Shown piece after piece: positions 1-10,335 of a stretch of DNA of 64,000 nt (position 1 is the stretch's first letter; each line of letters starts with the position of its first letter). The notes under the pieces are model-generated. The model did no database searches. It saw only the letters and a list, made by a program, of their open reading frames with translations, and was not told the DNA's origin. The position numbers and the translations under genes are program-made. Source of the DNA: Pseudofabraea citricarpa (Eukaryota > Ascomycota > Leotiomycetes > Helotiales > Dermateaceae); NCBI GenBank assembly GCA_029641185.1, contig JAPWGK010000010.1, positions 806,001 to 870,000 on the forward strand, given 5' to 3'.

Positions 1-1334
1 TCATCTTGAGGAGAATCATATGCGACGCGACTTTCACTTTCAGATCGACTACTTTGATGTCTTCCGCAGAGCTCGTCAAGCCAACGTTGTTGATTATCAG
101 GTCATTGAAATCCTGAATGATCATGTTTGCTATGTCGTCACAGATATGAAGACCCCTTGGCATCTTCCTCATCACAAGGACTTCATGCTAGTCTCCAAGA
201 TTGTCATCACTCACGTTGCGAAAGGAAAGTGCAAATTGGCTATTTACACCAAGGTAGAATGGTCTAAAGAACCCAAGTTCTCTAAGGGTCTTGTTGAAAA
301 GCAGGCCTTCGACGATTCAGCCCTTGATGCATTGGATCTTGCGGATGTAGTCGCTGATCAGGTTCGTAAACTTGGCCCTCAGAGCAGGACGAAGAAGGCG
401 ATTCACATATTTGGCCATGTCGGACAGCAGACATCAGTTTCGCTGTTCTCTGCCGCCGACTCAGGCTCTACGAAACGTCCTCAGATCAAGCAACGTACTC
501 TCACCCACATGATCTTCGAGATTGTCAGCTCTTTTGGCGAAAGTGCTATAACATCCGTCATGATGGGGACTTTCGCCGTGTTTAAGACACTTTGGAAGAT
601 TATTAATGCCAACGGCATAATCTTGGCTGCACTGCTCATCAGTGTGATGATAAACACATTCTTCACGTCGAGGGGTGCCTCAGACTGGTGGAATGAACGT
701 AATGCAGCAAGCTTCATGACAAGAATTGGCGTTGGTCCAAATCTTATGATGAGCAAAGCCGTCTACCTGAAGGATCTTGATGACATCCTCACGGGCGTCT
801 CAGCAGATGTGGTTGATGATCCCCATAGCAAATGGTAAGTCTTCAAGCATATGCTTAATGTGGCCCACATATGAACCTGACTCCTTAAATTCTTGCTAAC
901 CTATTTATAGCTTTTCGCACTTTCAGAGCATTGCAAATTATACCGACCTCGACGCTCCTTATCAGACAGCCGGAAATTCCTTCTCGGAGACCTCGACTCG
1001 CTCAACTGCCCGGCGGCTCCGACGGACCCGGCAACATCTTGGCTCTTACCGACATGATCTTATTGTCGCCATGAGAGTTGTAAACAATGTAGAAAGAGAG
1101 ATGATCCAAGCCGAATGGGAGAACTGGCTTCTGGATGAGAACATGAGATGCAGGCAAGTGCAGATGATGCTAGAAGATAACCAGGCCAGCGTAGCCTCAG
1201 GGAAAGCAGCCGGCCAAGAGGTGATAGACGCAAAGCACAAGAGCAGACTAGAAGGTCTACGGAGCTGGCAAGAAGAGTACTGCGGTAGTTGCATGCTGGA
1301 GCAGAAGAGGCTGTCGGAGATGCGCAGGATTTGA
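1..1334 (+). CDS. SIP3/LAM-like VASt-domain sterol-transfer-type protein, C-terminal part (5' end outside window)
   Basis: The reading frame is already open at base 2, so the start lies upstream. Two exons are visible: up to 834, and 911-1334, with a 76-bp intron (GTAAGT...TTATAG). The first exon encodes the second half of a VASt-like domain (stretches RRDFHFQIDYFDVF and LAIYTKVEWSKEP), then a linker, then one hydrophobic segment (IILAALLISVMINTFF) that would anchor it in the ER. The tail is charged and probably helical (residues around NNVEREMIQAEWENWLL). VASt plus a C-terminal membrane segment is the layout of the yeast Sip3/Lam proteins, which carry sterol at ER-plasma membrane contacts; the BAR and PH domains expected there would lie upstream. 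Family assignment is from motif recognition only. The exact paralog is not decided. Confidence 0.72.
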
Positions 1335-2405
1335 TGCTACGATGTGGTCTAGACCAGCATTTGTTTACTGAGCGAGGCGTTTGGCATATCATACCGGAGC
1401 ATTGGGCTATACCCCCAGAATATACTACTACTGTACATGCGGCAACTGGAAAGTTAGCTTTATATTTGTAATACACAATTGGTGCTTGAGGTCAGTCGAA
1501 TTTGATATTCTTGTAATCACCTGCATTCGATGTCAGTTCTTGGGGATGAATAGAATGCTTGTTGAGTGGTATGTGAGAGAGGTACATGCGGAGGAGATAG
1601 GCACGACAGAGTCACTTATTGTGGATTATTCTCTATCCCCAACCTAACTCTCACTCTCCCACTCGTGGATTAATATGAAGTTCCGGAATACATCGTTGAG
1701 CTGCTCAGTTGTGGCTTTAAGCGAGACCAAGTTCGTGATAGAATTCTATCATATTTTGTTCCGAGTATGACTTCACATTTAATTTCGGGAGCCACTGAAA
1801 TAGTCTAAACGTCCGTCTCCATTGCGGAGAACGACACCGCATCGAATGGCAAAGTTGTAAAGTCGACAAAAGTTGGTTCATCCTTTGTCCAATTGTGATT
1901 ACAGACGTCATCCCCGTCATTCTCCAGCCACATCCGGTTTTCCAGGACGGCTGCCCGCTTTTGAGCCACACGATGATGTCGTGGACGTGGTCCAGTCTCC
2001 TTGTCCGAGCTTCTCTGTCTGTCAACCCGGAAACAGTTAATAGGACAACGGGCGTCTTTTTTCGGTATGAATCCCTCTCCTATATTCTTCCACGCGTCCT
2101 ATATCCATAGATTCAATCGAGTCGAACCTTAAATCCTGCAAGCTCCAAACACTCCCAGCCGTACCGTACCACAGGCATGATCCGAGCGAGTACGACGTAA
2201 AAGAACTGACCGGAGCCAACGACCAAACGACGGCAACTTATTTACAGCGCAACGACTTGTCTTGCAGCGCAGGGGTTTCCCGTCTGCGGCTCCCTAAGCT
2301 TATTGTCCACCAAGACGACTAAAAAAAAAGGGTCCTAAGATCTCTAGATATCATAGCCTGCGTCCGCCAGAGAGCACTGCCATTACACCGCCCAGCCAAG
2401 CAAAC
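1335..2405. other. Intergenic region without a recognisable gene
   Basis: This holds the 3' flank of the VASt gene and the promoter of the DUF3074 gene, which are in tandem. Short open frames on both strands lack coding character or homology I can recognise. An A-run followed by GGGTCC lies about 80 bp before the downstream ATG. I see no RNA gene or repeat. Confidence 0.5.
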
Positions 2406-4727
2406 ATGGCTGCGCTGCACGAAGCCCTGAGGACGTTAGGCCCTACAGAGTATAACGACGTGCCTGTCTCCTCCCCCGATGCCCTTAGACCCTTCCTCGC
2501 GGATGCCTTCAGCTATGGGCAATTGATTGTCGACTCTGTACCTATCGACGCCGCGCCTTCCGGAAACCCAGTCACCTCGGAAGGACGCGATCGCACGTTC
2601 TCCTCTGCTTCGAGCGCCTCAGAGATAACCCTCTCGTCTGCGCGTGCTCCGCCGCCGGCACCCGATGTCGAAGCTCTGCAGAAGGAATGGAAGCAGGTGA
2701 AGCTGAACCCGAGGGATAACCCTCTGGGTATGAGCGTGTATAAGGCTGCGGGAAAGGACGGGAAGGGAGCCTGGTTCGCGCGGAGGAGTGTCCACGAGGG
2801 ATTGGGCTTCACCAAATGGAAGAGAGGTCTGGAGAAGGAGTTTCCCGAGTCGACGAAGGTGCAAGGAGCTCCGGGCGCGGGCAACATTAGAGGAATCGGA
2901 GGGGAGAGGAGGGTGGAAATCAAGAATATCCCCGGTGTTGGCAAGCTCGAAGGTTGGTCTACCGGAAGTATATTATCTGCTCAGCAACGCTAATTGCTCT
3001 TAGTGTACCATCTATCTGCGCAGTTTCCTGGACCGACAACACCGAGAGATTTCGTTACACTGCTGGTCACTTCAGATCAAGCACTCACCCAACATTCTGG
3101 AAGCGATGAAGAGGTCCCACGACATTATATGGTCATATCGAAACCTTGCTTACATCCGGATGCGCCCCCGAGAGATGGCTTTATTAGAGGTCAATACGAA
3201 TCTGTGGAATTTATCAGAGAAATACCATTGAAGAAACCAACAAAATCCGCATCTGCGTCAAATTTATTAAACGGACATAGTAGTCTTGGAAAAGAAGCTG
3301 TGATGCGAAACGCCGAGCAGAATCATCATGAACAAAGTGCAACAGACGACTCGGGGCTCTCACGTGCTGATAGCAGAGCAAGAGGGAAAACCATCTCTTA
3401 TGCTGGATCGAGAGGCTCGGATGCAAAGGGAGAGCGTATGGATACACCAATGGAAGATGACGAGTCAGAACAGAACCCAATTGAATGGATAATGATTACA
3501 CGAAGCGACCCAGGAGGAAGTGTGCCGCGGTTTATGATCGAGAGAGGAACTCCGAGCGCAATTGTTTCTGATGCGAGCAAGTTCCTCGATTGGGCGTGTG
3601 GGAAGAGCATGGAAGAATTGGAAATGGAGCCTGAAGATCCGATGGTTCATGATCAACAAGGTGCCGAGAGGGAACCGGATCTTCCACCGTACGAGAGACA
3701 TTCAACCGATTATAATGCAGATAGTCATTTGGCTGGTCTTGATGGAAGTACTGAGAAAGCCTCAACACTACGACCACCTCTTCCAGAACCACCAGAAGCT
3801 GCCGCGACGAATGGTGGGGGACTATATGGCATGATGGCAGGTGCAGCTGGAGCAGCTGGGGCTATGATTTCAGCTCATGCACCAACAGTGATATCTTCTC
3901 ATTATCCTGGTCACGTTTCTGAACCTACTCTAGAGCGCGATGTAGCAACCCCACCACGTCGTGATTCTGTCTCGTCAGTTACGACAATTTCTTCCGTCGG
4001 GAGCTTTACTTCGGCATTTACTCATGCCCCAATTTCCCACCAACTCACAAACGATGCTGGCTCGATAAAAACAGAAACCGAATCACTAACGCGATCCCGA
4101 GCATCATCACATCAAGAAAAGGAACTGCAGAAACTGGAAGACAAGAAGCGAAAATTAGACGAGAAGTTGAACAAGTCACGAGAGAAAGAGCTCAGCAAGA
4201 AGAGCGAAGATAGCCTGAAAGAAGAAGAAGCGATCAAGAAAGCCGAAGAGCGTCACGAACGGGAAGTCGCAAAGCTCGAAGCGAAGCGGGAGAAGGAGCT
4301 CGCTAAGCTGGAAGCCAAAAGGCGCAAGGAAGAGCTGAAAATCGAAGAGCGCAAGCGCAAGACCAAGGAGAAAGACGAGAAGGTTCGCATGATGCGCGAA
4401 CTCGAAGAGGCCCGCGCCGAGATCGCCCTCCTGCGCAAGGAGAAGGACATCCTCCGCGGTCAGGTTGGGGATCTCCAAGCTGAGAATACCGCCATGGCGG
4501 CGAAGCTCGGTCGCTTGGGCGTCCAGGGCGATCAGGTTCTCCGCGAGGTGCGGGCTGAGGCCGAGAAGTCTGGCAGGTTTCGAGCGACCTCTATGAAGGG
4601 CATGACCCGTACCAATAGCTATTTCTCTCTCGGCGGCGGGAGCACGAGTTCGGGCGAGAAGGATAAGAACGGTGGTGCTAGCGGCAGTGGTGACTTGGAG
4701 CAATTGCATATCCCTGTAACATCATAG
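2406..4727 (+). CDS. DUF3074 domain protein with C-terminal coiled coil
   Basis: Two exons, 2406-2952 and 3004-4727, joined over a 51-bp intron (GTTGGT...CTTAG); the frame is preserved and gives 756 residues. The N-terminal third (about residues 75-255) matches the fungal DUF3074 family, a START-like fold of unknown ligand: it has the stretches AWFARRSVHEGLGFTKWKRG and, after the splice, PRDFVTLLVTSDQAL and MVISKPCLHPDAPPR. The middle is low in complexity and Ser/Pro rich, with a short Ala/Gly run (GMMAGAAGAAGAM). Residues about 553-685 are an extreme Lys/Glu coiled coil (repeated REKELAKLEAKR type heptads). The protein is probably cytosolic or membrane-peripheral. The domain call is good; the cellular role is unknown. 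ATG 2406 is the first ATG after the 5' flank and sits in an ACAAACATGG-like context. Confidence 0.82.
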
Positions 4728-5830
4728 GATAGAGAGGTAGAATTTCATGGTCTGCTAGTCGGCTCTCTTTAGTCTTTTTTTGTTCCGGTTTGCGAGTTGC
4801 ATTCCCCGGCGCGCGTGCTCTTTTCCCCTTCTTCTTTTCTTGGGGCTTTTGAGCGTTGTTTCGGTCTTCCTTTTGCTTCTGCTTTACAGCGTGATTGGGT
4901 TTGGGAAGGAGCAGAAAGAAGGAAAGAAGGACAGGAGGGAAAAGAGGGAAAGAAACAAAAATGGGTTTAATGAATGAATATCTAATTTCCAGACTTTCAA
5001 GCATGGCTGTGCCGCATGCCGTGCCATATGTCAGAGTCGCAGTAGGTTTTCTGACGTACATATGCCAGCTGGTAGCAGTAGCCGTGGCAGTACCGCATCA
5101 GGGTCTCGGATCGCATTTACAGTAAGGTAAGCAGTCCTTTTCTTGGGACCCTCAGGTCGTCGTCTGGTGTCTTGGTCTTTTAAGCAAAACTGCAAACTGC
5201 CATCCGATCCGGGGCCTGACCATTGACGAGCGGTGCGACGTTTCACCTTTTCCCTTGGGTCTCCAACCAGTCCAACCACCTCCTGCCGTACCTGCGCTCG
5301 CTTCACTTTGCGCCTCTCCGCATTAATCGCCAAGCGGCTTTATTTCTTGACATCTGCGCTTGCGAGAGATGAGGGGATGGTTGGTGCTGCTGGTGATGCT
5401 GTATGGTGTGGTGATGGTGGTGTGGTGGTTGGATAATTCATGCGCGCATGCCCGCGCCCGCTTGCGAGCGAGCGAAAGATGGAGAGCTTAGGGAGGGGAG
5501 GGAAGAGGGGTTATCTATGTAGGTATGAACGGAGGGAGGGATGGATATTTTTGTTACATACAAAGCACGTTTCCATTCCACTCCATCCCGTCTCGTTTTT
5601 CTTCTTCTTCTTCCTTTTCTTCATTCAAATCCTTCGGTTTCTGTTTTCCCTCCTCTCACTCACTCTCTCACACATATCAGATCAGATCAAACCGTCCTGC
5701 CGCTCCTTTTGGGAAAACAAGCCAAATCAAAAAAGAAAAATTGAAACGAAACATTCTTTCTCTCGTCTCCTCCTGTCCTGTCCTCTCTTCGCGCTTGCTT
5801 GCTCGCTCGCTCGCTCGCTTCACAGTCATA
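4728..5830. promoter_or_regulatory. Long pyrimidine-rich upstream region of the small secreted protein gene
   Basis: No gene is supported here. From about 5560 the plus strand is strongly CT-rich (TTCTTCTTCTTCC, CTCACTCACTCTCTCACAC and similar), a pattern common in 5' leaders and promoters of strongly expressed fungal genes. It ends in a GCTT/GCTC microsatellite just before the ATG at 5831. Confidence 0.45.
5793..5820. repeat. GCTT/GCTC tetranucleotide microsatellite
   Basis: Two GCTT units are followed by four GCTC units and one more GCTT, all within the presumed 5' leader, 10 bp before the ATG of the small secreted protein gene. Length is likely to vary between strains. Confidence 0.85.
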
Positions 5831-6049
5831 ATGCGCTCCTTCGCTCTCTTCCTCCTCTTCGCGGTCGCTTCCGTGTCGGCAAACCCCATCTTCACTACGC
5901 AGCAGCAAGATCAGGCCGTCCAGGAACTGTGCGGTACCGCTGAAGCGCAGCAGGGCTGTATCCTCGAGTGTGGCGATGGTGGCCTTTGCGAGCTGGATGA
6001 GTGTGGCGTCTTTGGATGTACGACGAAGTGTGGTGGTGGGGTTTGTTGA
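5831..6049 (+). CDS. Small secreted cysteine-rich protein (72 aa, 8 Cys)
   Basis: The ATG follows a CT-rich leader and CACAGTCATA, a good fungal start context; a longer in-frame extension upstream is only translated leader. The product has a clear signal peptide (MRSFALFLLFAVASVSA, cleavage before N18) and a 55-residue mature chain with eight cysteines in two blocks: C-x8-C-x3-C-x5-C-x4-C-x4-C-x3-C-x4-C, approximately. It is acidic, Gly/Gln rich and intronless. This is the profile of secreted disulfide-rich proteins (candidate effectors, or wall or antimicrobial proteins) that rarely show sequence homology across genera. No family is recognised. The strong leader suggests high expression. The call as a real gene rests on signal peptide, cysteine pattern and leader. 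Confidence 0.72.
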   Translation: MRSFALFLLFAVASVSANPIFTTQQQDQAVQELCGTAEAQQGCILECGDGGLCELDECGVFGCTTKCGGGVC

Positions 6050-6617
6050 GGAGAGGTAGCGAGCCTTGTGGAGTTTGGGGGTAATGGGATTTTGGATGGA
6101 GTGCGGATGGATGGTGGGTGGGCTTGGGGTGTTTGGGTGTTATGTTCGATCCTGTTTTCCCATTGAGCAAGGGCTGGGCTGGATTATTTTTTGTCTTTGT
6201 TTTTCTTGGTACTTGGTTGGTACTTGGTGTCGTCTTTTGCTATGCTGTTTGTCATATGCTGCGGGAAGTAAAAGTGCTCGGTTATGATGCCACTCACTTG
6301 CATTGAACTGGACTTGACGGGTTGACTGGCTGTTGGTTCATGCTATGCCGCACTTTGGGGCGTGTGATCAAGATTAATGAGTTTGATGGGCCGATGAAAT
6401 AAAAACGAACCTTTTTTGACCGTGGTGGTTGTTGGTTGGAACTGTGTGGTTTCCATATTCTCTGCTCAGCTTCTGTCGGGTAACTAATTTGCAAATTGGT
6501 ATATCGAAAGGACTAAGTTATCAAAGGGAGACAGGCTAATATACATAAAAGTACCAAAGTACTTATCCAGACAATTATTCAAAGCCTAAAATCACCATCT
6601 CTTCCCACCATCATCCC
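6050..6617. other. 3' intergenic region between convergent genes
   Basis: The small secreted protein gene and the downstream minus-strand gene converge here. The part from 6060 to 6260 is G/T rich. I find no further coding frame, repeat or RNA gene. Confidence 0.5.
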
Positions 6618-7679
6618 CTAGAAAAATGTGCATATAGATACAGCAAGCGTCTTGCTCATCGCAGCAGCAAACATGCTTGCGAATACCCAAACCACCAACT
6701 CGATCACCGTCACGGCCATGATCGAACTATACACAAGGGTACCTGCGATGTAGTAGATTGCCCAACATAGTTGTATCGGCCACAACATGCCACGTCCCTG
6801 GACCGCTGAAGCTTCCTCCACTTGTTGCAACGTCTTGATCTGGCCTTCTCCAGGTGCGGTCTCTTGAGTGTGAATAGAACGATTCACGACCACGCCTTCT
6901 TGATTATGCTGGTTGTAATCATTGCCTGTCTGAGACGCGACTTTTGGCGCTTCGGAGCTGGGAACCGAAGTGTCCTCCGCCTCCGCTTCCGGGTCCGTGA
7001 CAGACAAGAACGTTGCGCCATGCACGTCTGCATCCTTCACGTCGCCCGGAGCAAATAGTGTCGTGATGATGGCTGGTAGAAGGGCAATTACATGCCACGT
7101 AAAGATGAATACCGGGTATGGGCAGCCCAGAGCTGAGCGCTTCGAGTATATCTCGACGACGGCGAGGGCAGCGTAAGCGAGAAGAAGACCCAACACGCTG
7201 CCGGCCAGGAGAGCCATCTGCCAGTGCTTTGCCTGGACCTTCGATCTGGACCTGATGAACCTGAGGGCAAAGAAGGACGAGGCATCGTACGTCTTGCTCG
7301 CGGAACCTTCTTCAATGACGGGAATCAGCCCGAGTGTTCGCACCAAAACGTCGGCGATCACGTTCAGCTTCCGAGAGACGACCACGATACGTCGCTCAGG
7401 CCAGGCGATATCTTTCAGCGTGAGGGGAATCAAGCCCATCACCAAGGCCACAGATGAGAATTGTTGCTTGCGAGACTCGTCGGCCGTCGTCAGGACGCAG
7501 CCGGCCCACCACCAGCAGCCATTGTCGGTGCCGCCAGTGAGGTCTAAGTAATCTGATTGGGATACTGGTTTGAATGGGCTGTAAACGATGTCGCCCGAAG
7601 GGCAGGATTGCCCCTGTGCGACGGCACCCACGATGAGTAGGGCCCAGGCGAAGAGAATCACGGTATTGTATGAATCCAT
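6618..7679 (-). CDS. Multipass membrane protein of unknown function
   Basis: An intronless frame of 353 residues. I start it at the ATG whose product begins MDSYNTVILFAWALLIVGAV, because this gives a clean signal sequence/first membrane segment; an in-frame upstream ATG would add 32 residues of low-complexity Ser/Leu. After an extracytoplasmic Cys/Trp segment (NGCWWWAGCVLTT) there are about five more hydrophobic segments, including WQMALLAGSVLGLLLAYAAL, VFIFTWHVIALLPAIITTLF and a C-terminal pair. A polar acidic loop (DPEAEAEDTSVPSSEAP) separates the last two groups. I do not recognise the family; such proteins are common in Leotiomycetes and Dothideomycetes as lineage-specific membrane proteins. 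Topology is inferred by eye. Confidence 0.68.
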   Translation of the reverse strand: MDSYNTVILFAWALLIVGAVAQGQSCPSGDIVYSPFKPVSQSDYLDLTGGTDNGCWWWAGCVLTTADESRKQQFSSVALVMGLIPLTLKDIAWPERRIVVVSRKLNVIADVLVRTLGLIPVIEEGSASKTYDASSFFALRFIRSRSKVQAKHWQMALLAGSVLGLLLAYAALAVVEIYSKRSALGCPYPVFIFTWHVIALLPAIITTLFAPGDVKDADVHGATFLSVTDPEAEAEDTSVPSSEAPKVASQTGNDYNQHNQEGVVVNRSIHTQETAPGEGQIKTLQQVEEASAVQGRGMLWPIQLCWAIYYIAGTLVYSSIMAVTVIELVVWVFASMFAAAMSKTLAVSICTFF

Positions 7680-8620
7680 TGTTGATAGAGATGAAGATGA
7701 AGAAGGAAGGAAAAGAGAACGGTGCAGGTGGGAAGTAAGCTGAAATAAAAATGGTTTGATAGTGGATCTTTGCAATCCTCAGCGAGCGGCGTAGAATTAT
7801 GAGCTGACCCCACACGGCGAATAAGATTCTACATTCGGCAAAAATGACTGCGCGCCCCTGGGCTTGGTAGGTGTGATTGGGGGCTGTGATTGGGGTCGGT
7901 TTAGCTATTAATATTCAACATCTTTAATACTCAGTCACTCGATTTATGCACCTCTTGTGTCGCTATGTCACATTTTATCGATGCAGAACCTGCGGAGGGA
8001 CATCCAGCCTTTTTCCCCTGCCACGTTCATTTCGCTTTGGTTTCCTCCTCGTAATCACCCCCTGTACCTTCGTGTGAGCTTTTTAAACCCCGGATCTTAA
8101 GTACTGTTAGTGCCATATACTAGTACCTGTCAGTCGTAATCAATCATATAAGGTTATCGTCGGTTCTGTGGGCAATGTCGCTTGGTCGAGGCGAGCCGCC
8201 GCCAACGATCCTCCTCGGCACGTCCAAAATCATATAAAAGACTAAACGAACTTCAACTTGAGCTAAGCTGCGAAACAGATCCTAGACTCATCTCCAGATT
8301 GGTCCAGAAATCTAAAGAAGAAATAACTTGAAATTTAATATGATGTAATCCATTGTAGGCTTTTAGTCAAGAGCAGTTGGTAAGTGCAGGCTTAGAGGAT
8401 ACCCATGAGATGGCTGCGCTGCTTCTATTGCTTCGGGCACTTTCTTTCTTTTTTTTTTTTTTTTTTGCTGAACTGTATTAGTCTCTCATACTCGCTATCA
8501 CTCGGCAACTAGTACAAAATATACCAAGCTAGCAGAATTAGCCTCAACAAACAAAGCAAACAAACCCTCGGTGTAAGTACTTACTCACCACAAATGTCTA
8601 CCATTTGTAACGGTTTCTAA
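7680..8620. other. Intergenic region with an 18-base poly-T run
   Basis: It contains the promoter of the minus-strand membrane protein gene (7680 to about 8000). A homopolymer of 18 T residues lies at 8449-8466. I find no coding sequence in it. Confidence 0.5.
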
Positions 8621-8624
8621 CACT

Positions 8625-8815
8625 TCCTTAGCGTCTAGTTGGTTTATGGCGTCCGGGTTCGTCTATCCTTCCATAACCTTTCATACAAGCCGCTAATACT
8701 TTCACAGCTGTAATGTCTTCAGCTCACCGGAATGGTAAGGTTACCACTCTACAATTACTCTCAACCGTCTGCTAACAGATGTATAAAGTCGCGTGTTCGA
8801 CTCACGCCTGAGGGA
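8625..8815 (+). tRNA. tRNA-like element with insertions in anticodon loop and variable region (possible pseudo-tRNA)
   Basis: All four tRNA stems can be drawn. Acceptor TCCTTAG (8625-8631) pairs with CTGAGGG (8808-8814) with two G-U pairs. The D arm reads CTAGTTGGTTTATGGC, like fungal tRNA-Val/Pro D arms. The anticodon stem is TCCGG (8652-8656) with CCGGA (8727-8731), all Watson-Crick. The T arm is GCGTG-TTCGACT-CACGC (8791-8807), perfect, with a good B box. A T-run follows at 8826. Oddities: position 8 is not T; about 63 extra bases sit in the anticodon loop (intron-like); and about 59 bases replace the variable loop, containing two small hairpins. The bases at 34-36 would read TCG (Arg), but base 37 is a pyrimidine, so the identity is doubtful. 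It may be a decayed tRNA, a tRNA-derived SINE, or another Pol III RNA. Confidence 0.35.
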
Positions 8816-8829
8816 TTTCAAACAATTTT

Positions 8830-9447
8830 TTCTTTCTTTTTCTTTTTGATTCGGATTTTCTTTTGTCCCTTTTATGAGTCGTCTTTTTTTCTTAGCTGCC
8901 TGCTTATAGTCTACTCTTAGCGCGTTTAGTTGGTTGCCGGAGGTCATATCTCTTCTACGTAAAATGACCTGAAATTCACCTTCCTAGAAAAAAGCGACGC
9001 TTCTCATTTTCTCATTTTGGCTATGATCTTCTTATACTTTATCACTTTCACACAAAGCGACATACCCAATTGAGGTTAAGTAGCAAATCAGCTTTTTAGA
9101 TCAAGTAACGAGAGAAGGCAAGCTTAGATTTATCGCCATACTATACTAAATTTAGGCTAGCTGAGAGGGAAATGGCCATTTACGTAAGAATTCAAATTCA
9201 TAGTCACATATCAAACCTTTAATGCGACTCGGGAAAGCTTATTTTGGCATTTGACTTTTTACTATAGCAAGTTGAAACCCAGTATGAAAATCACGGTATC
9301 TACTCCTGAAACCTCCAGAAAGCCCTCAATAAATCAAAATGAAAAGCGTAATGAAACGCCATTGAGTTACCAAATTCCACAGCTTCCTCGCCTGGCCTCG
9401 CCTGGGTCAGAGCGGAAGTAATACCCAGTACATAGGGAAAACAGGAA
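8830..9447. other. AT-rich intergenic region
   Basis: T-rich just after the tRNA-like element, then AT-rich up to the end of the GH16 gene. No coding frame or repeat is evident. Confidence 0.5.
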
Positions 9448-10335
9448 TCAAGAATTGTAGACTGCGACATAGTCAATGTACATCGGCACACCTGGAACAG
9501 TAGTCGAGAGAGGTGTTCCACTGCCATGCTGATTGTTTGGGAAAGCACCACCAATTGCGAGATTCAAAAGAACGAAGTGACCATGGTGAACTGATTCTGC
9601 CCAGGTAGCGGTACCAACAGTATTGGCATTGACCGAATGATATTGCACACCATCGACATACCAACGGGCAACTTCGGGGGAAACAGAGCGATCAATTTCG
9701 AGGGTATACACATGCCAATTGCCTTGACATGTAGATCCTGGACAAGCGATATTGGCAGCGATGCCATCCGTCTCGCCACATGGCCCACCAGGATTAACTC
9801 CACAATGCATAACACCCCAAACACGATTGATACCGTTGACATTCTCCATGATGTCAAATTCACCAACCGCTGGCCAGTTCTGATAATTGCCACGCAGATT
9901 CTCCCCCAAAGTCCAGAATGCTGGCCAATACCCAAGCGCAGGAGTGCCAGTAATATCAGGCATGATGATACGTGCTTCGATGCGCATCTTCCCACCACTG
10001 ACAGCTTGAAAGTTGGTCCGAACAGTTTCAATACGGCCAGAGGTCCAGGCCCCGTTGGAATCCCGGAGAGGTGTAATTCTCAAGACACCATCGCCAGTGA
10101 GGCCTATGTTGTTGCTGCTGCTGGTGTAGGTCTGGATTTCTCCAGTTCCCCAGTTGGAAGGCCCGCCTGGATATGAGGTACCTGTATCAACCATCCAGTT
10201 TGCCGTGTTGGGAAGGCTGTTGGCCAACCCATTGAAGTCGTCACTCCATGTCACTGTGTATCCGGAGTATGAAGGGATTGCAGCTTGGACGAAGGCTGTC
10301 TGCAATAACGCAGAGAGAACCAAAGAAGAAAGCAT
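9448..10335 (-). CDS. Secreted GH16 endo-beta-1,3(4)-glucanase
   Basis: An intronless 295-residue frame with a signal peptide (MLSSLVLSALLQTAFVQA, cleavage near A19). The mature chain is one GH16 beta-jelly-roll domain. The family catalytic motif is intact as GEFDIMEN, with nucleophile E159, D161 and acid/base E164. Flanking family stretches GYWPAFWTL and NWHVYTLEI are also present. GH16 enzymes hydrolyse beta-1,3 or mixed beta-1,3/1,4-glucans (laminarin, lichenan, fungal wall glucan); the exact specificity is not visible here. Length is normal for a single-domain enzyme without a GPI anchor or carbohydrate-binding module. A TATAAGTA element lies on the minus strand at about 10461-10468, 126 bp before the ATG. 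Confidence 0.93.
   Translation of the reverse strand: MLSSLVLSALLQTAFVQAAIPSYSGYTVTWSDDFNGLANSLPNTANWMVDTGTSYPGGPSNWGTGEIQTYTSSSNNIGLTGDGVLRITPLRDSNGAWTSGRIETVRTNFQAVSGGKMRIEARIIMPDITGTPALGYWPAFWTLGENLRGNYQNWPAVGEFDIMENVNGINRVWGVMHCGVNPGGPCGETDGIAANIACPGSTCQGNWHVYTLEIDRSVSPEVARWYVDGVQYHSVNANTVGTATWAESVHHGHFVLLNLAIGGAFPNNQHGSGTPLSTTVPGVPMYIDYVAVYNS

Noticed and set aside
4176..4709. 177-codon minus-strand frame
   Set aside because: It is the antisense of the Lys/Glu coiled coil of the DUF3074 protein, which produces long Leu/Phe-rich antisense frames.
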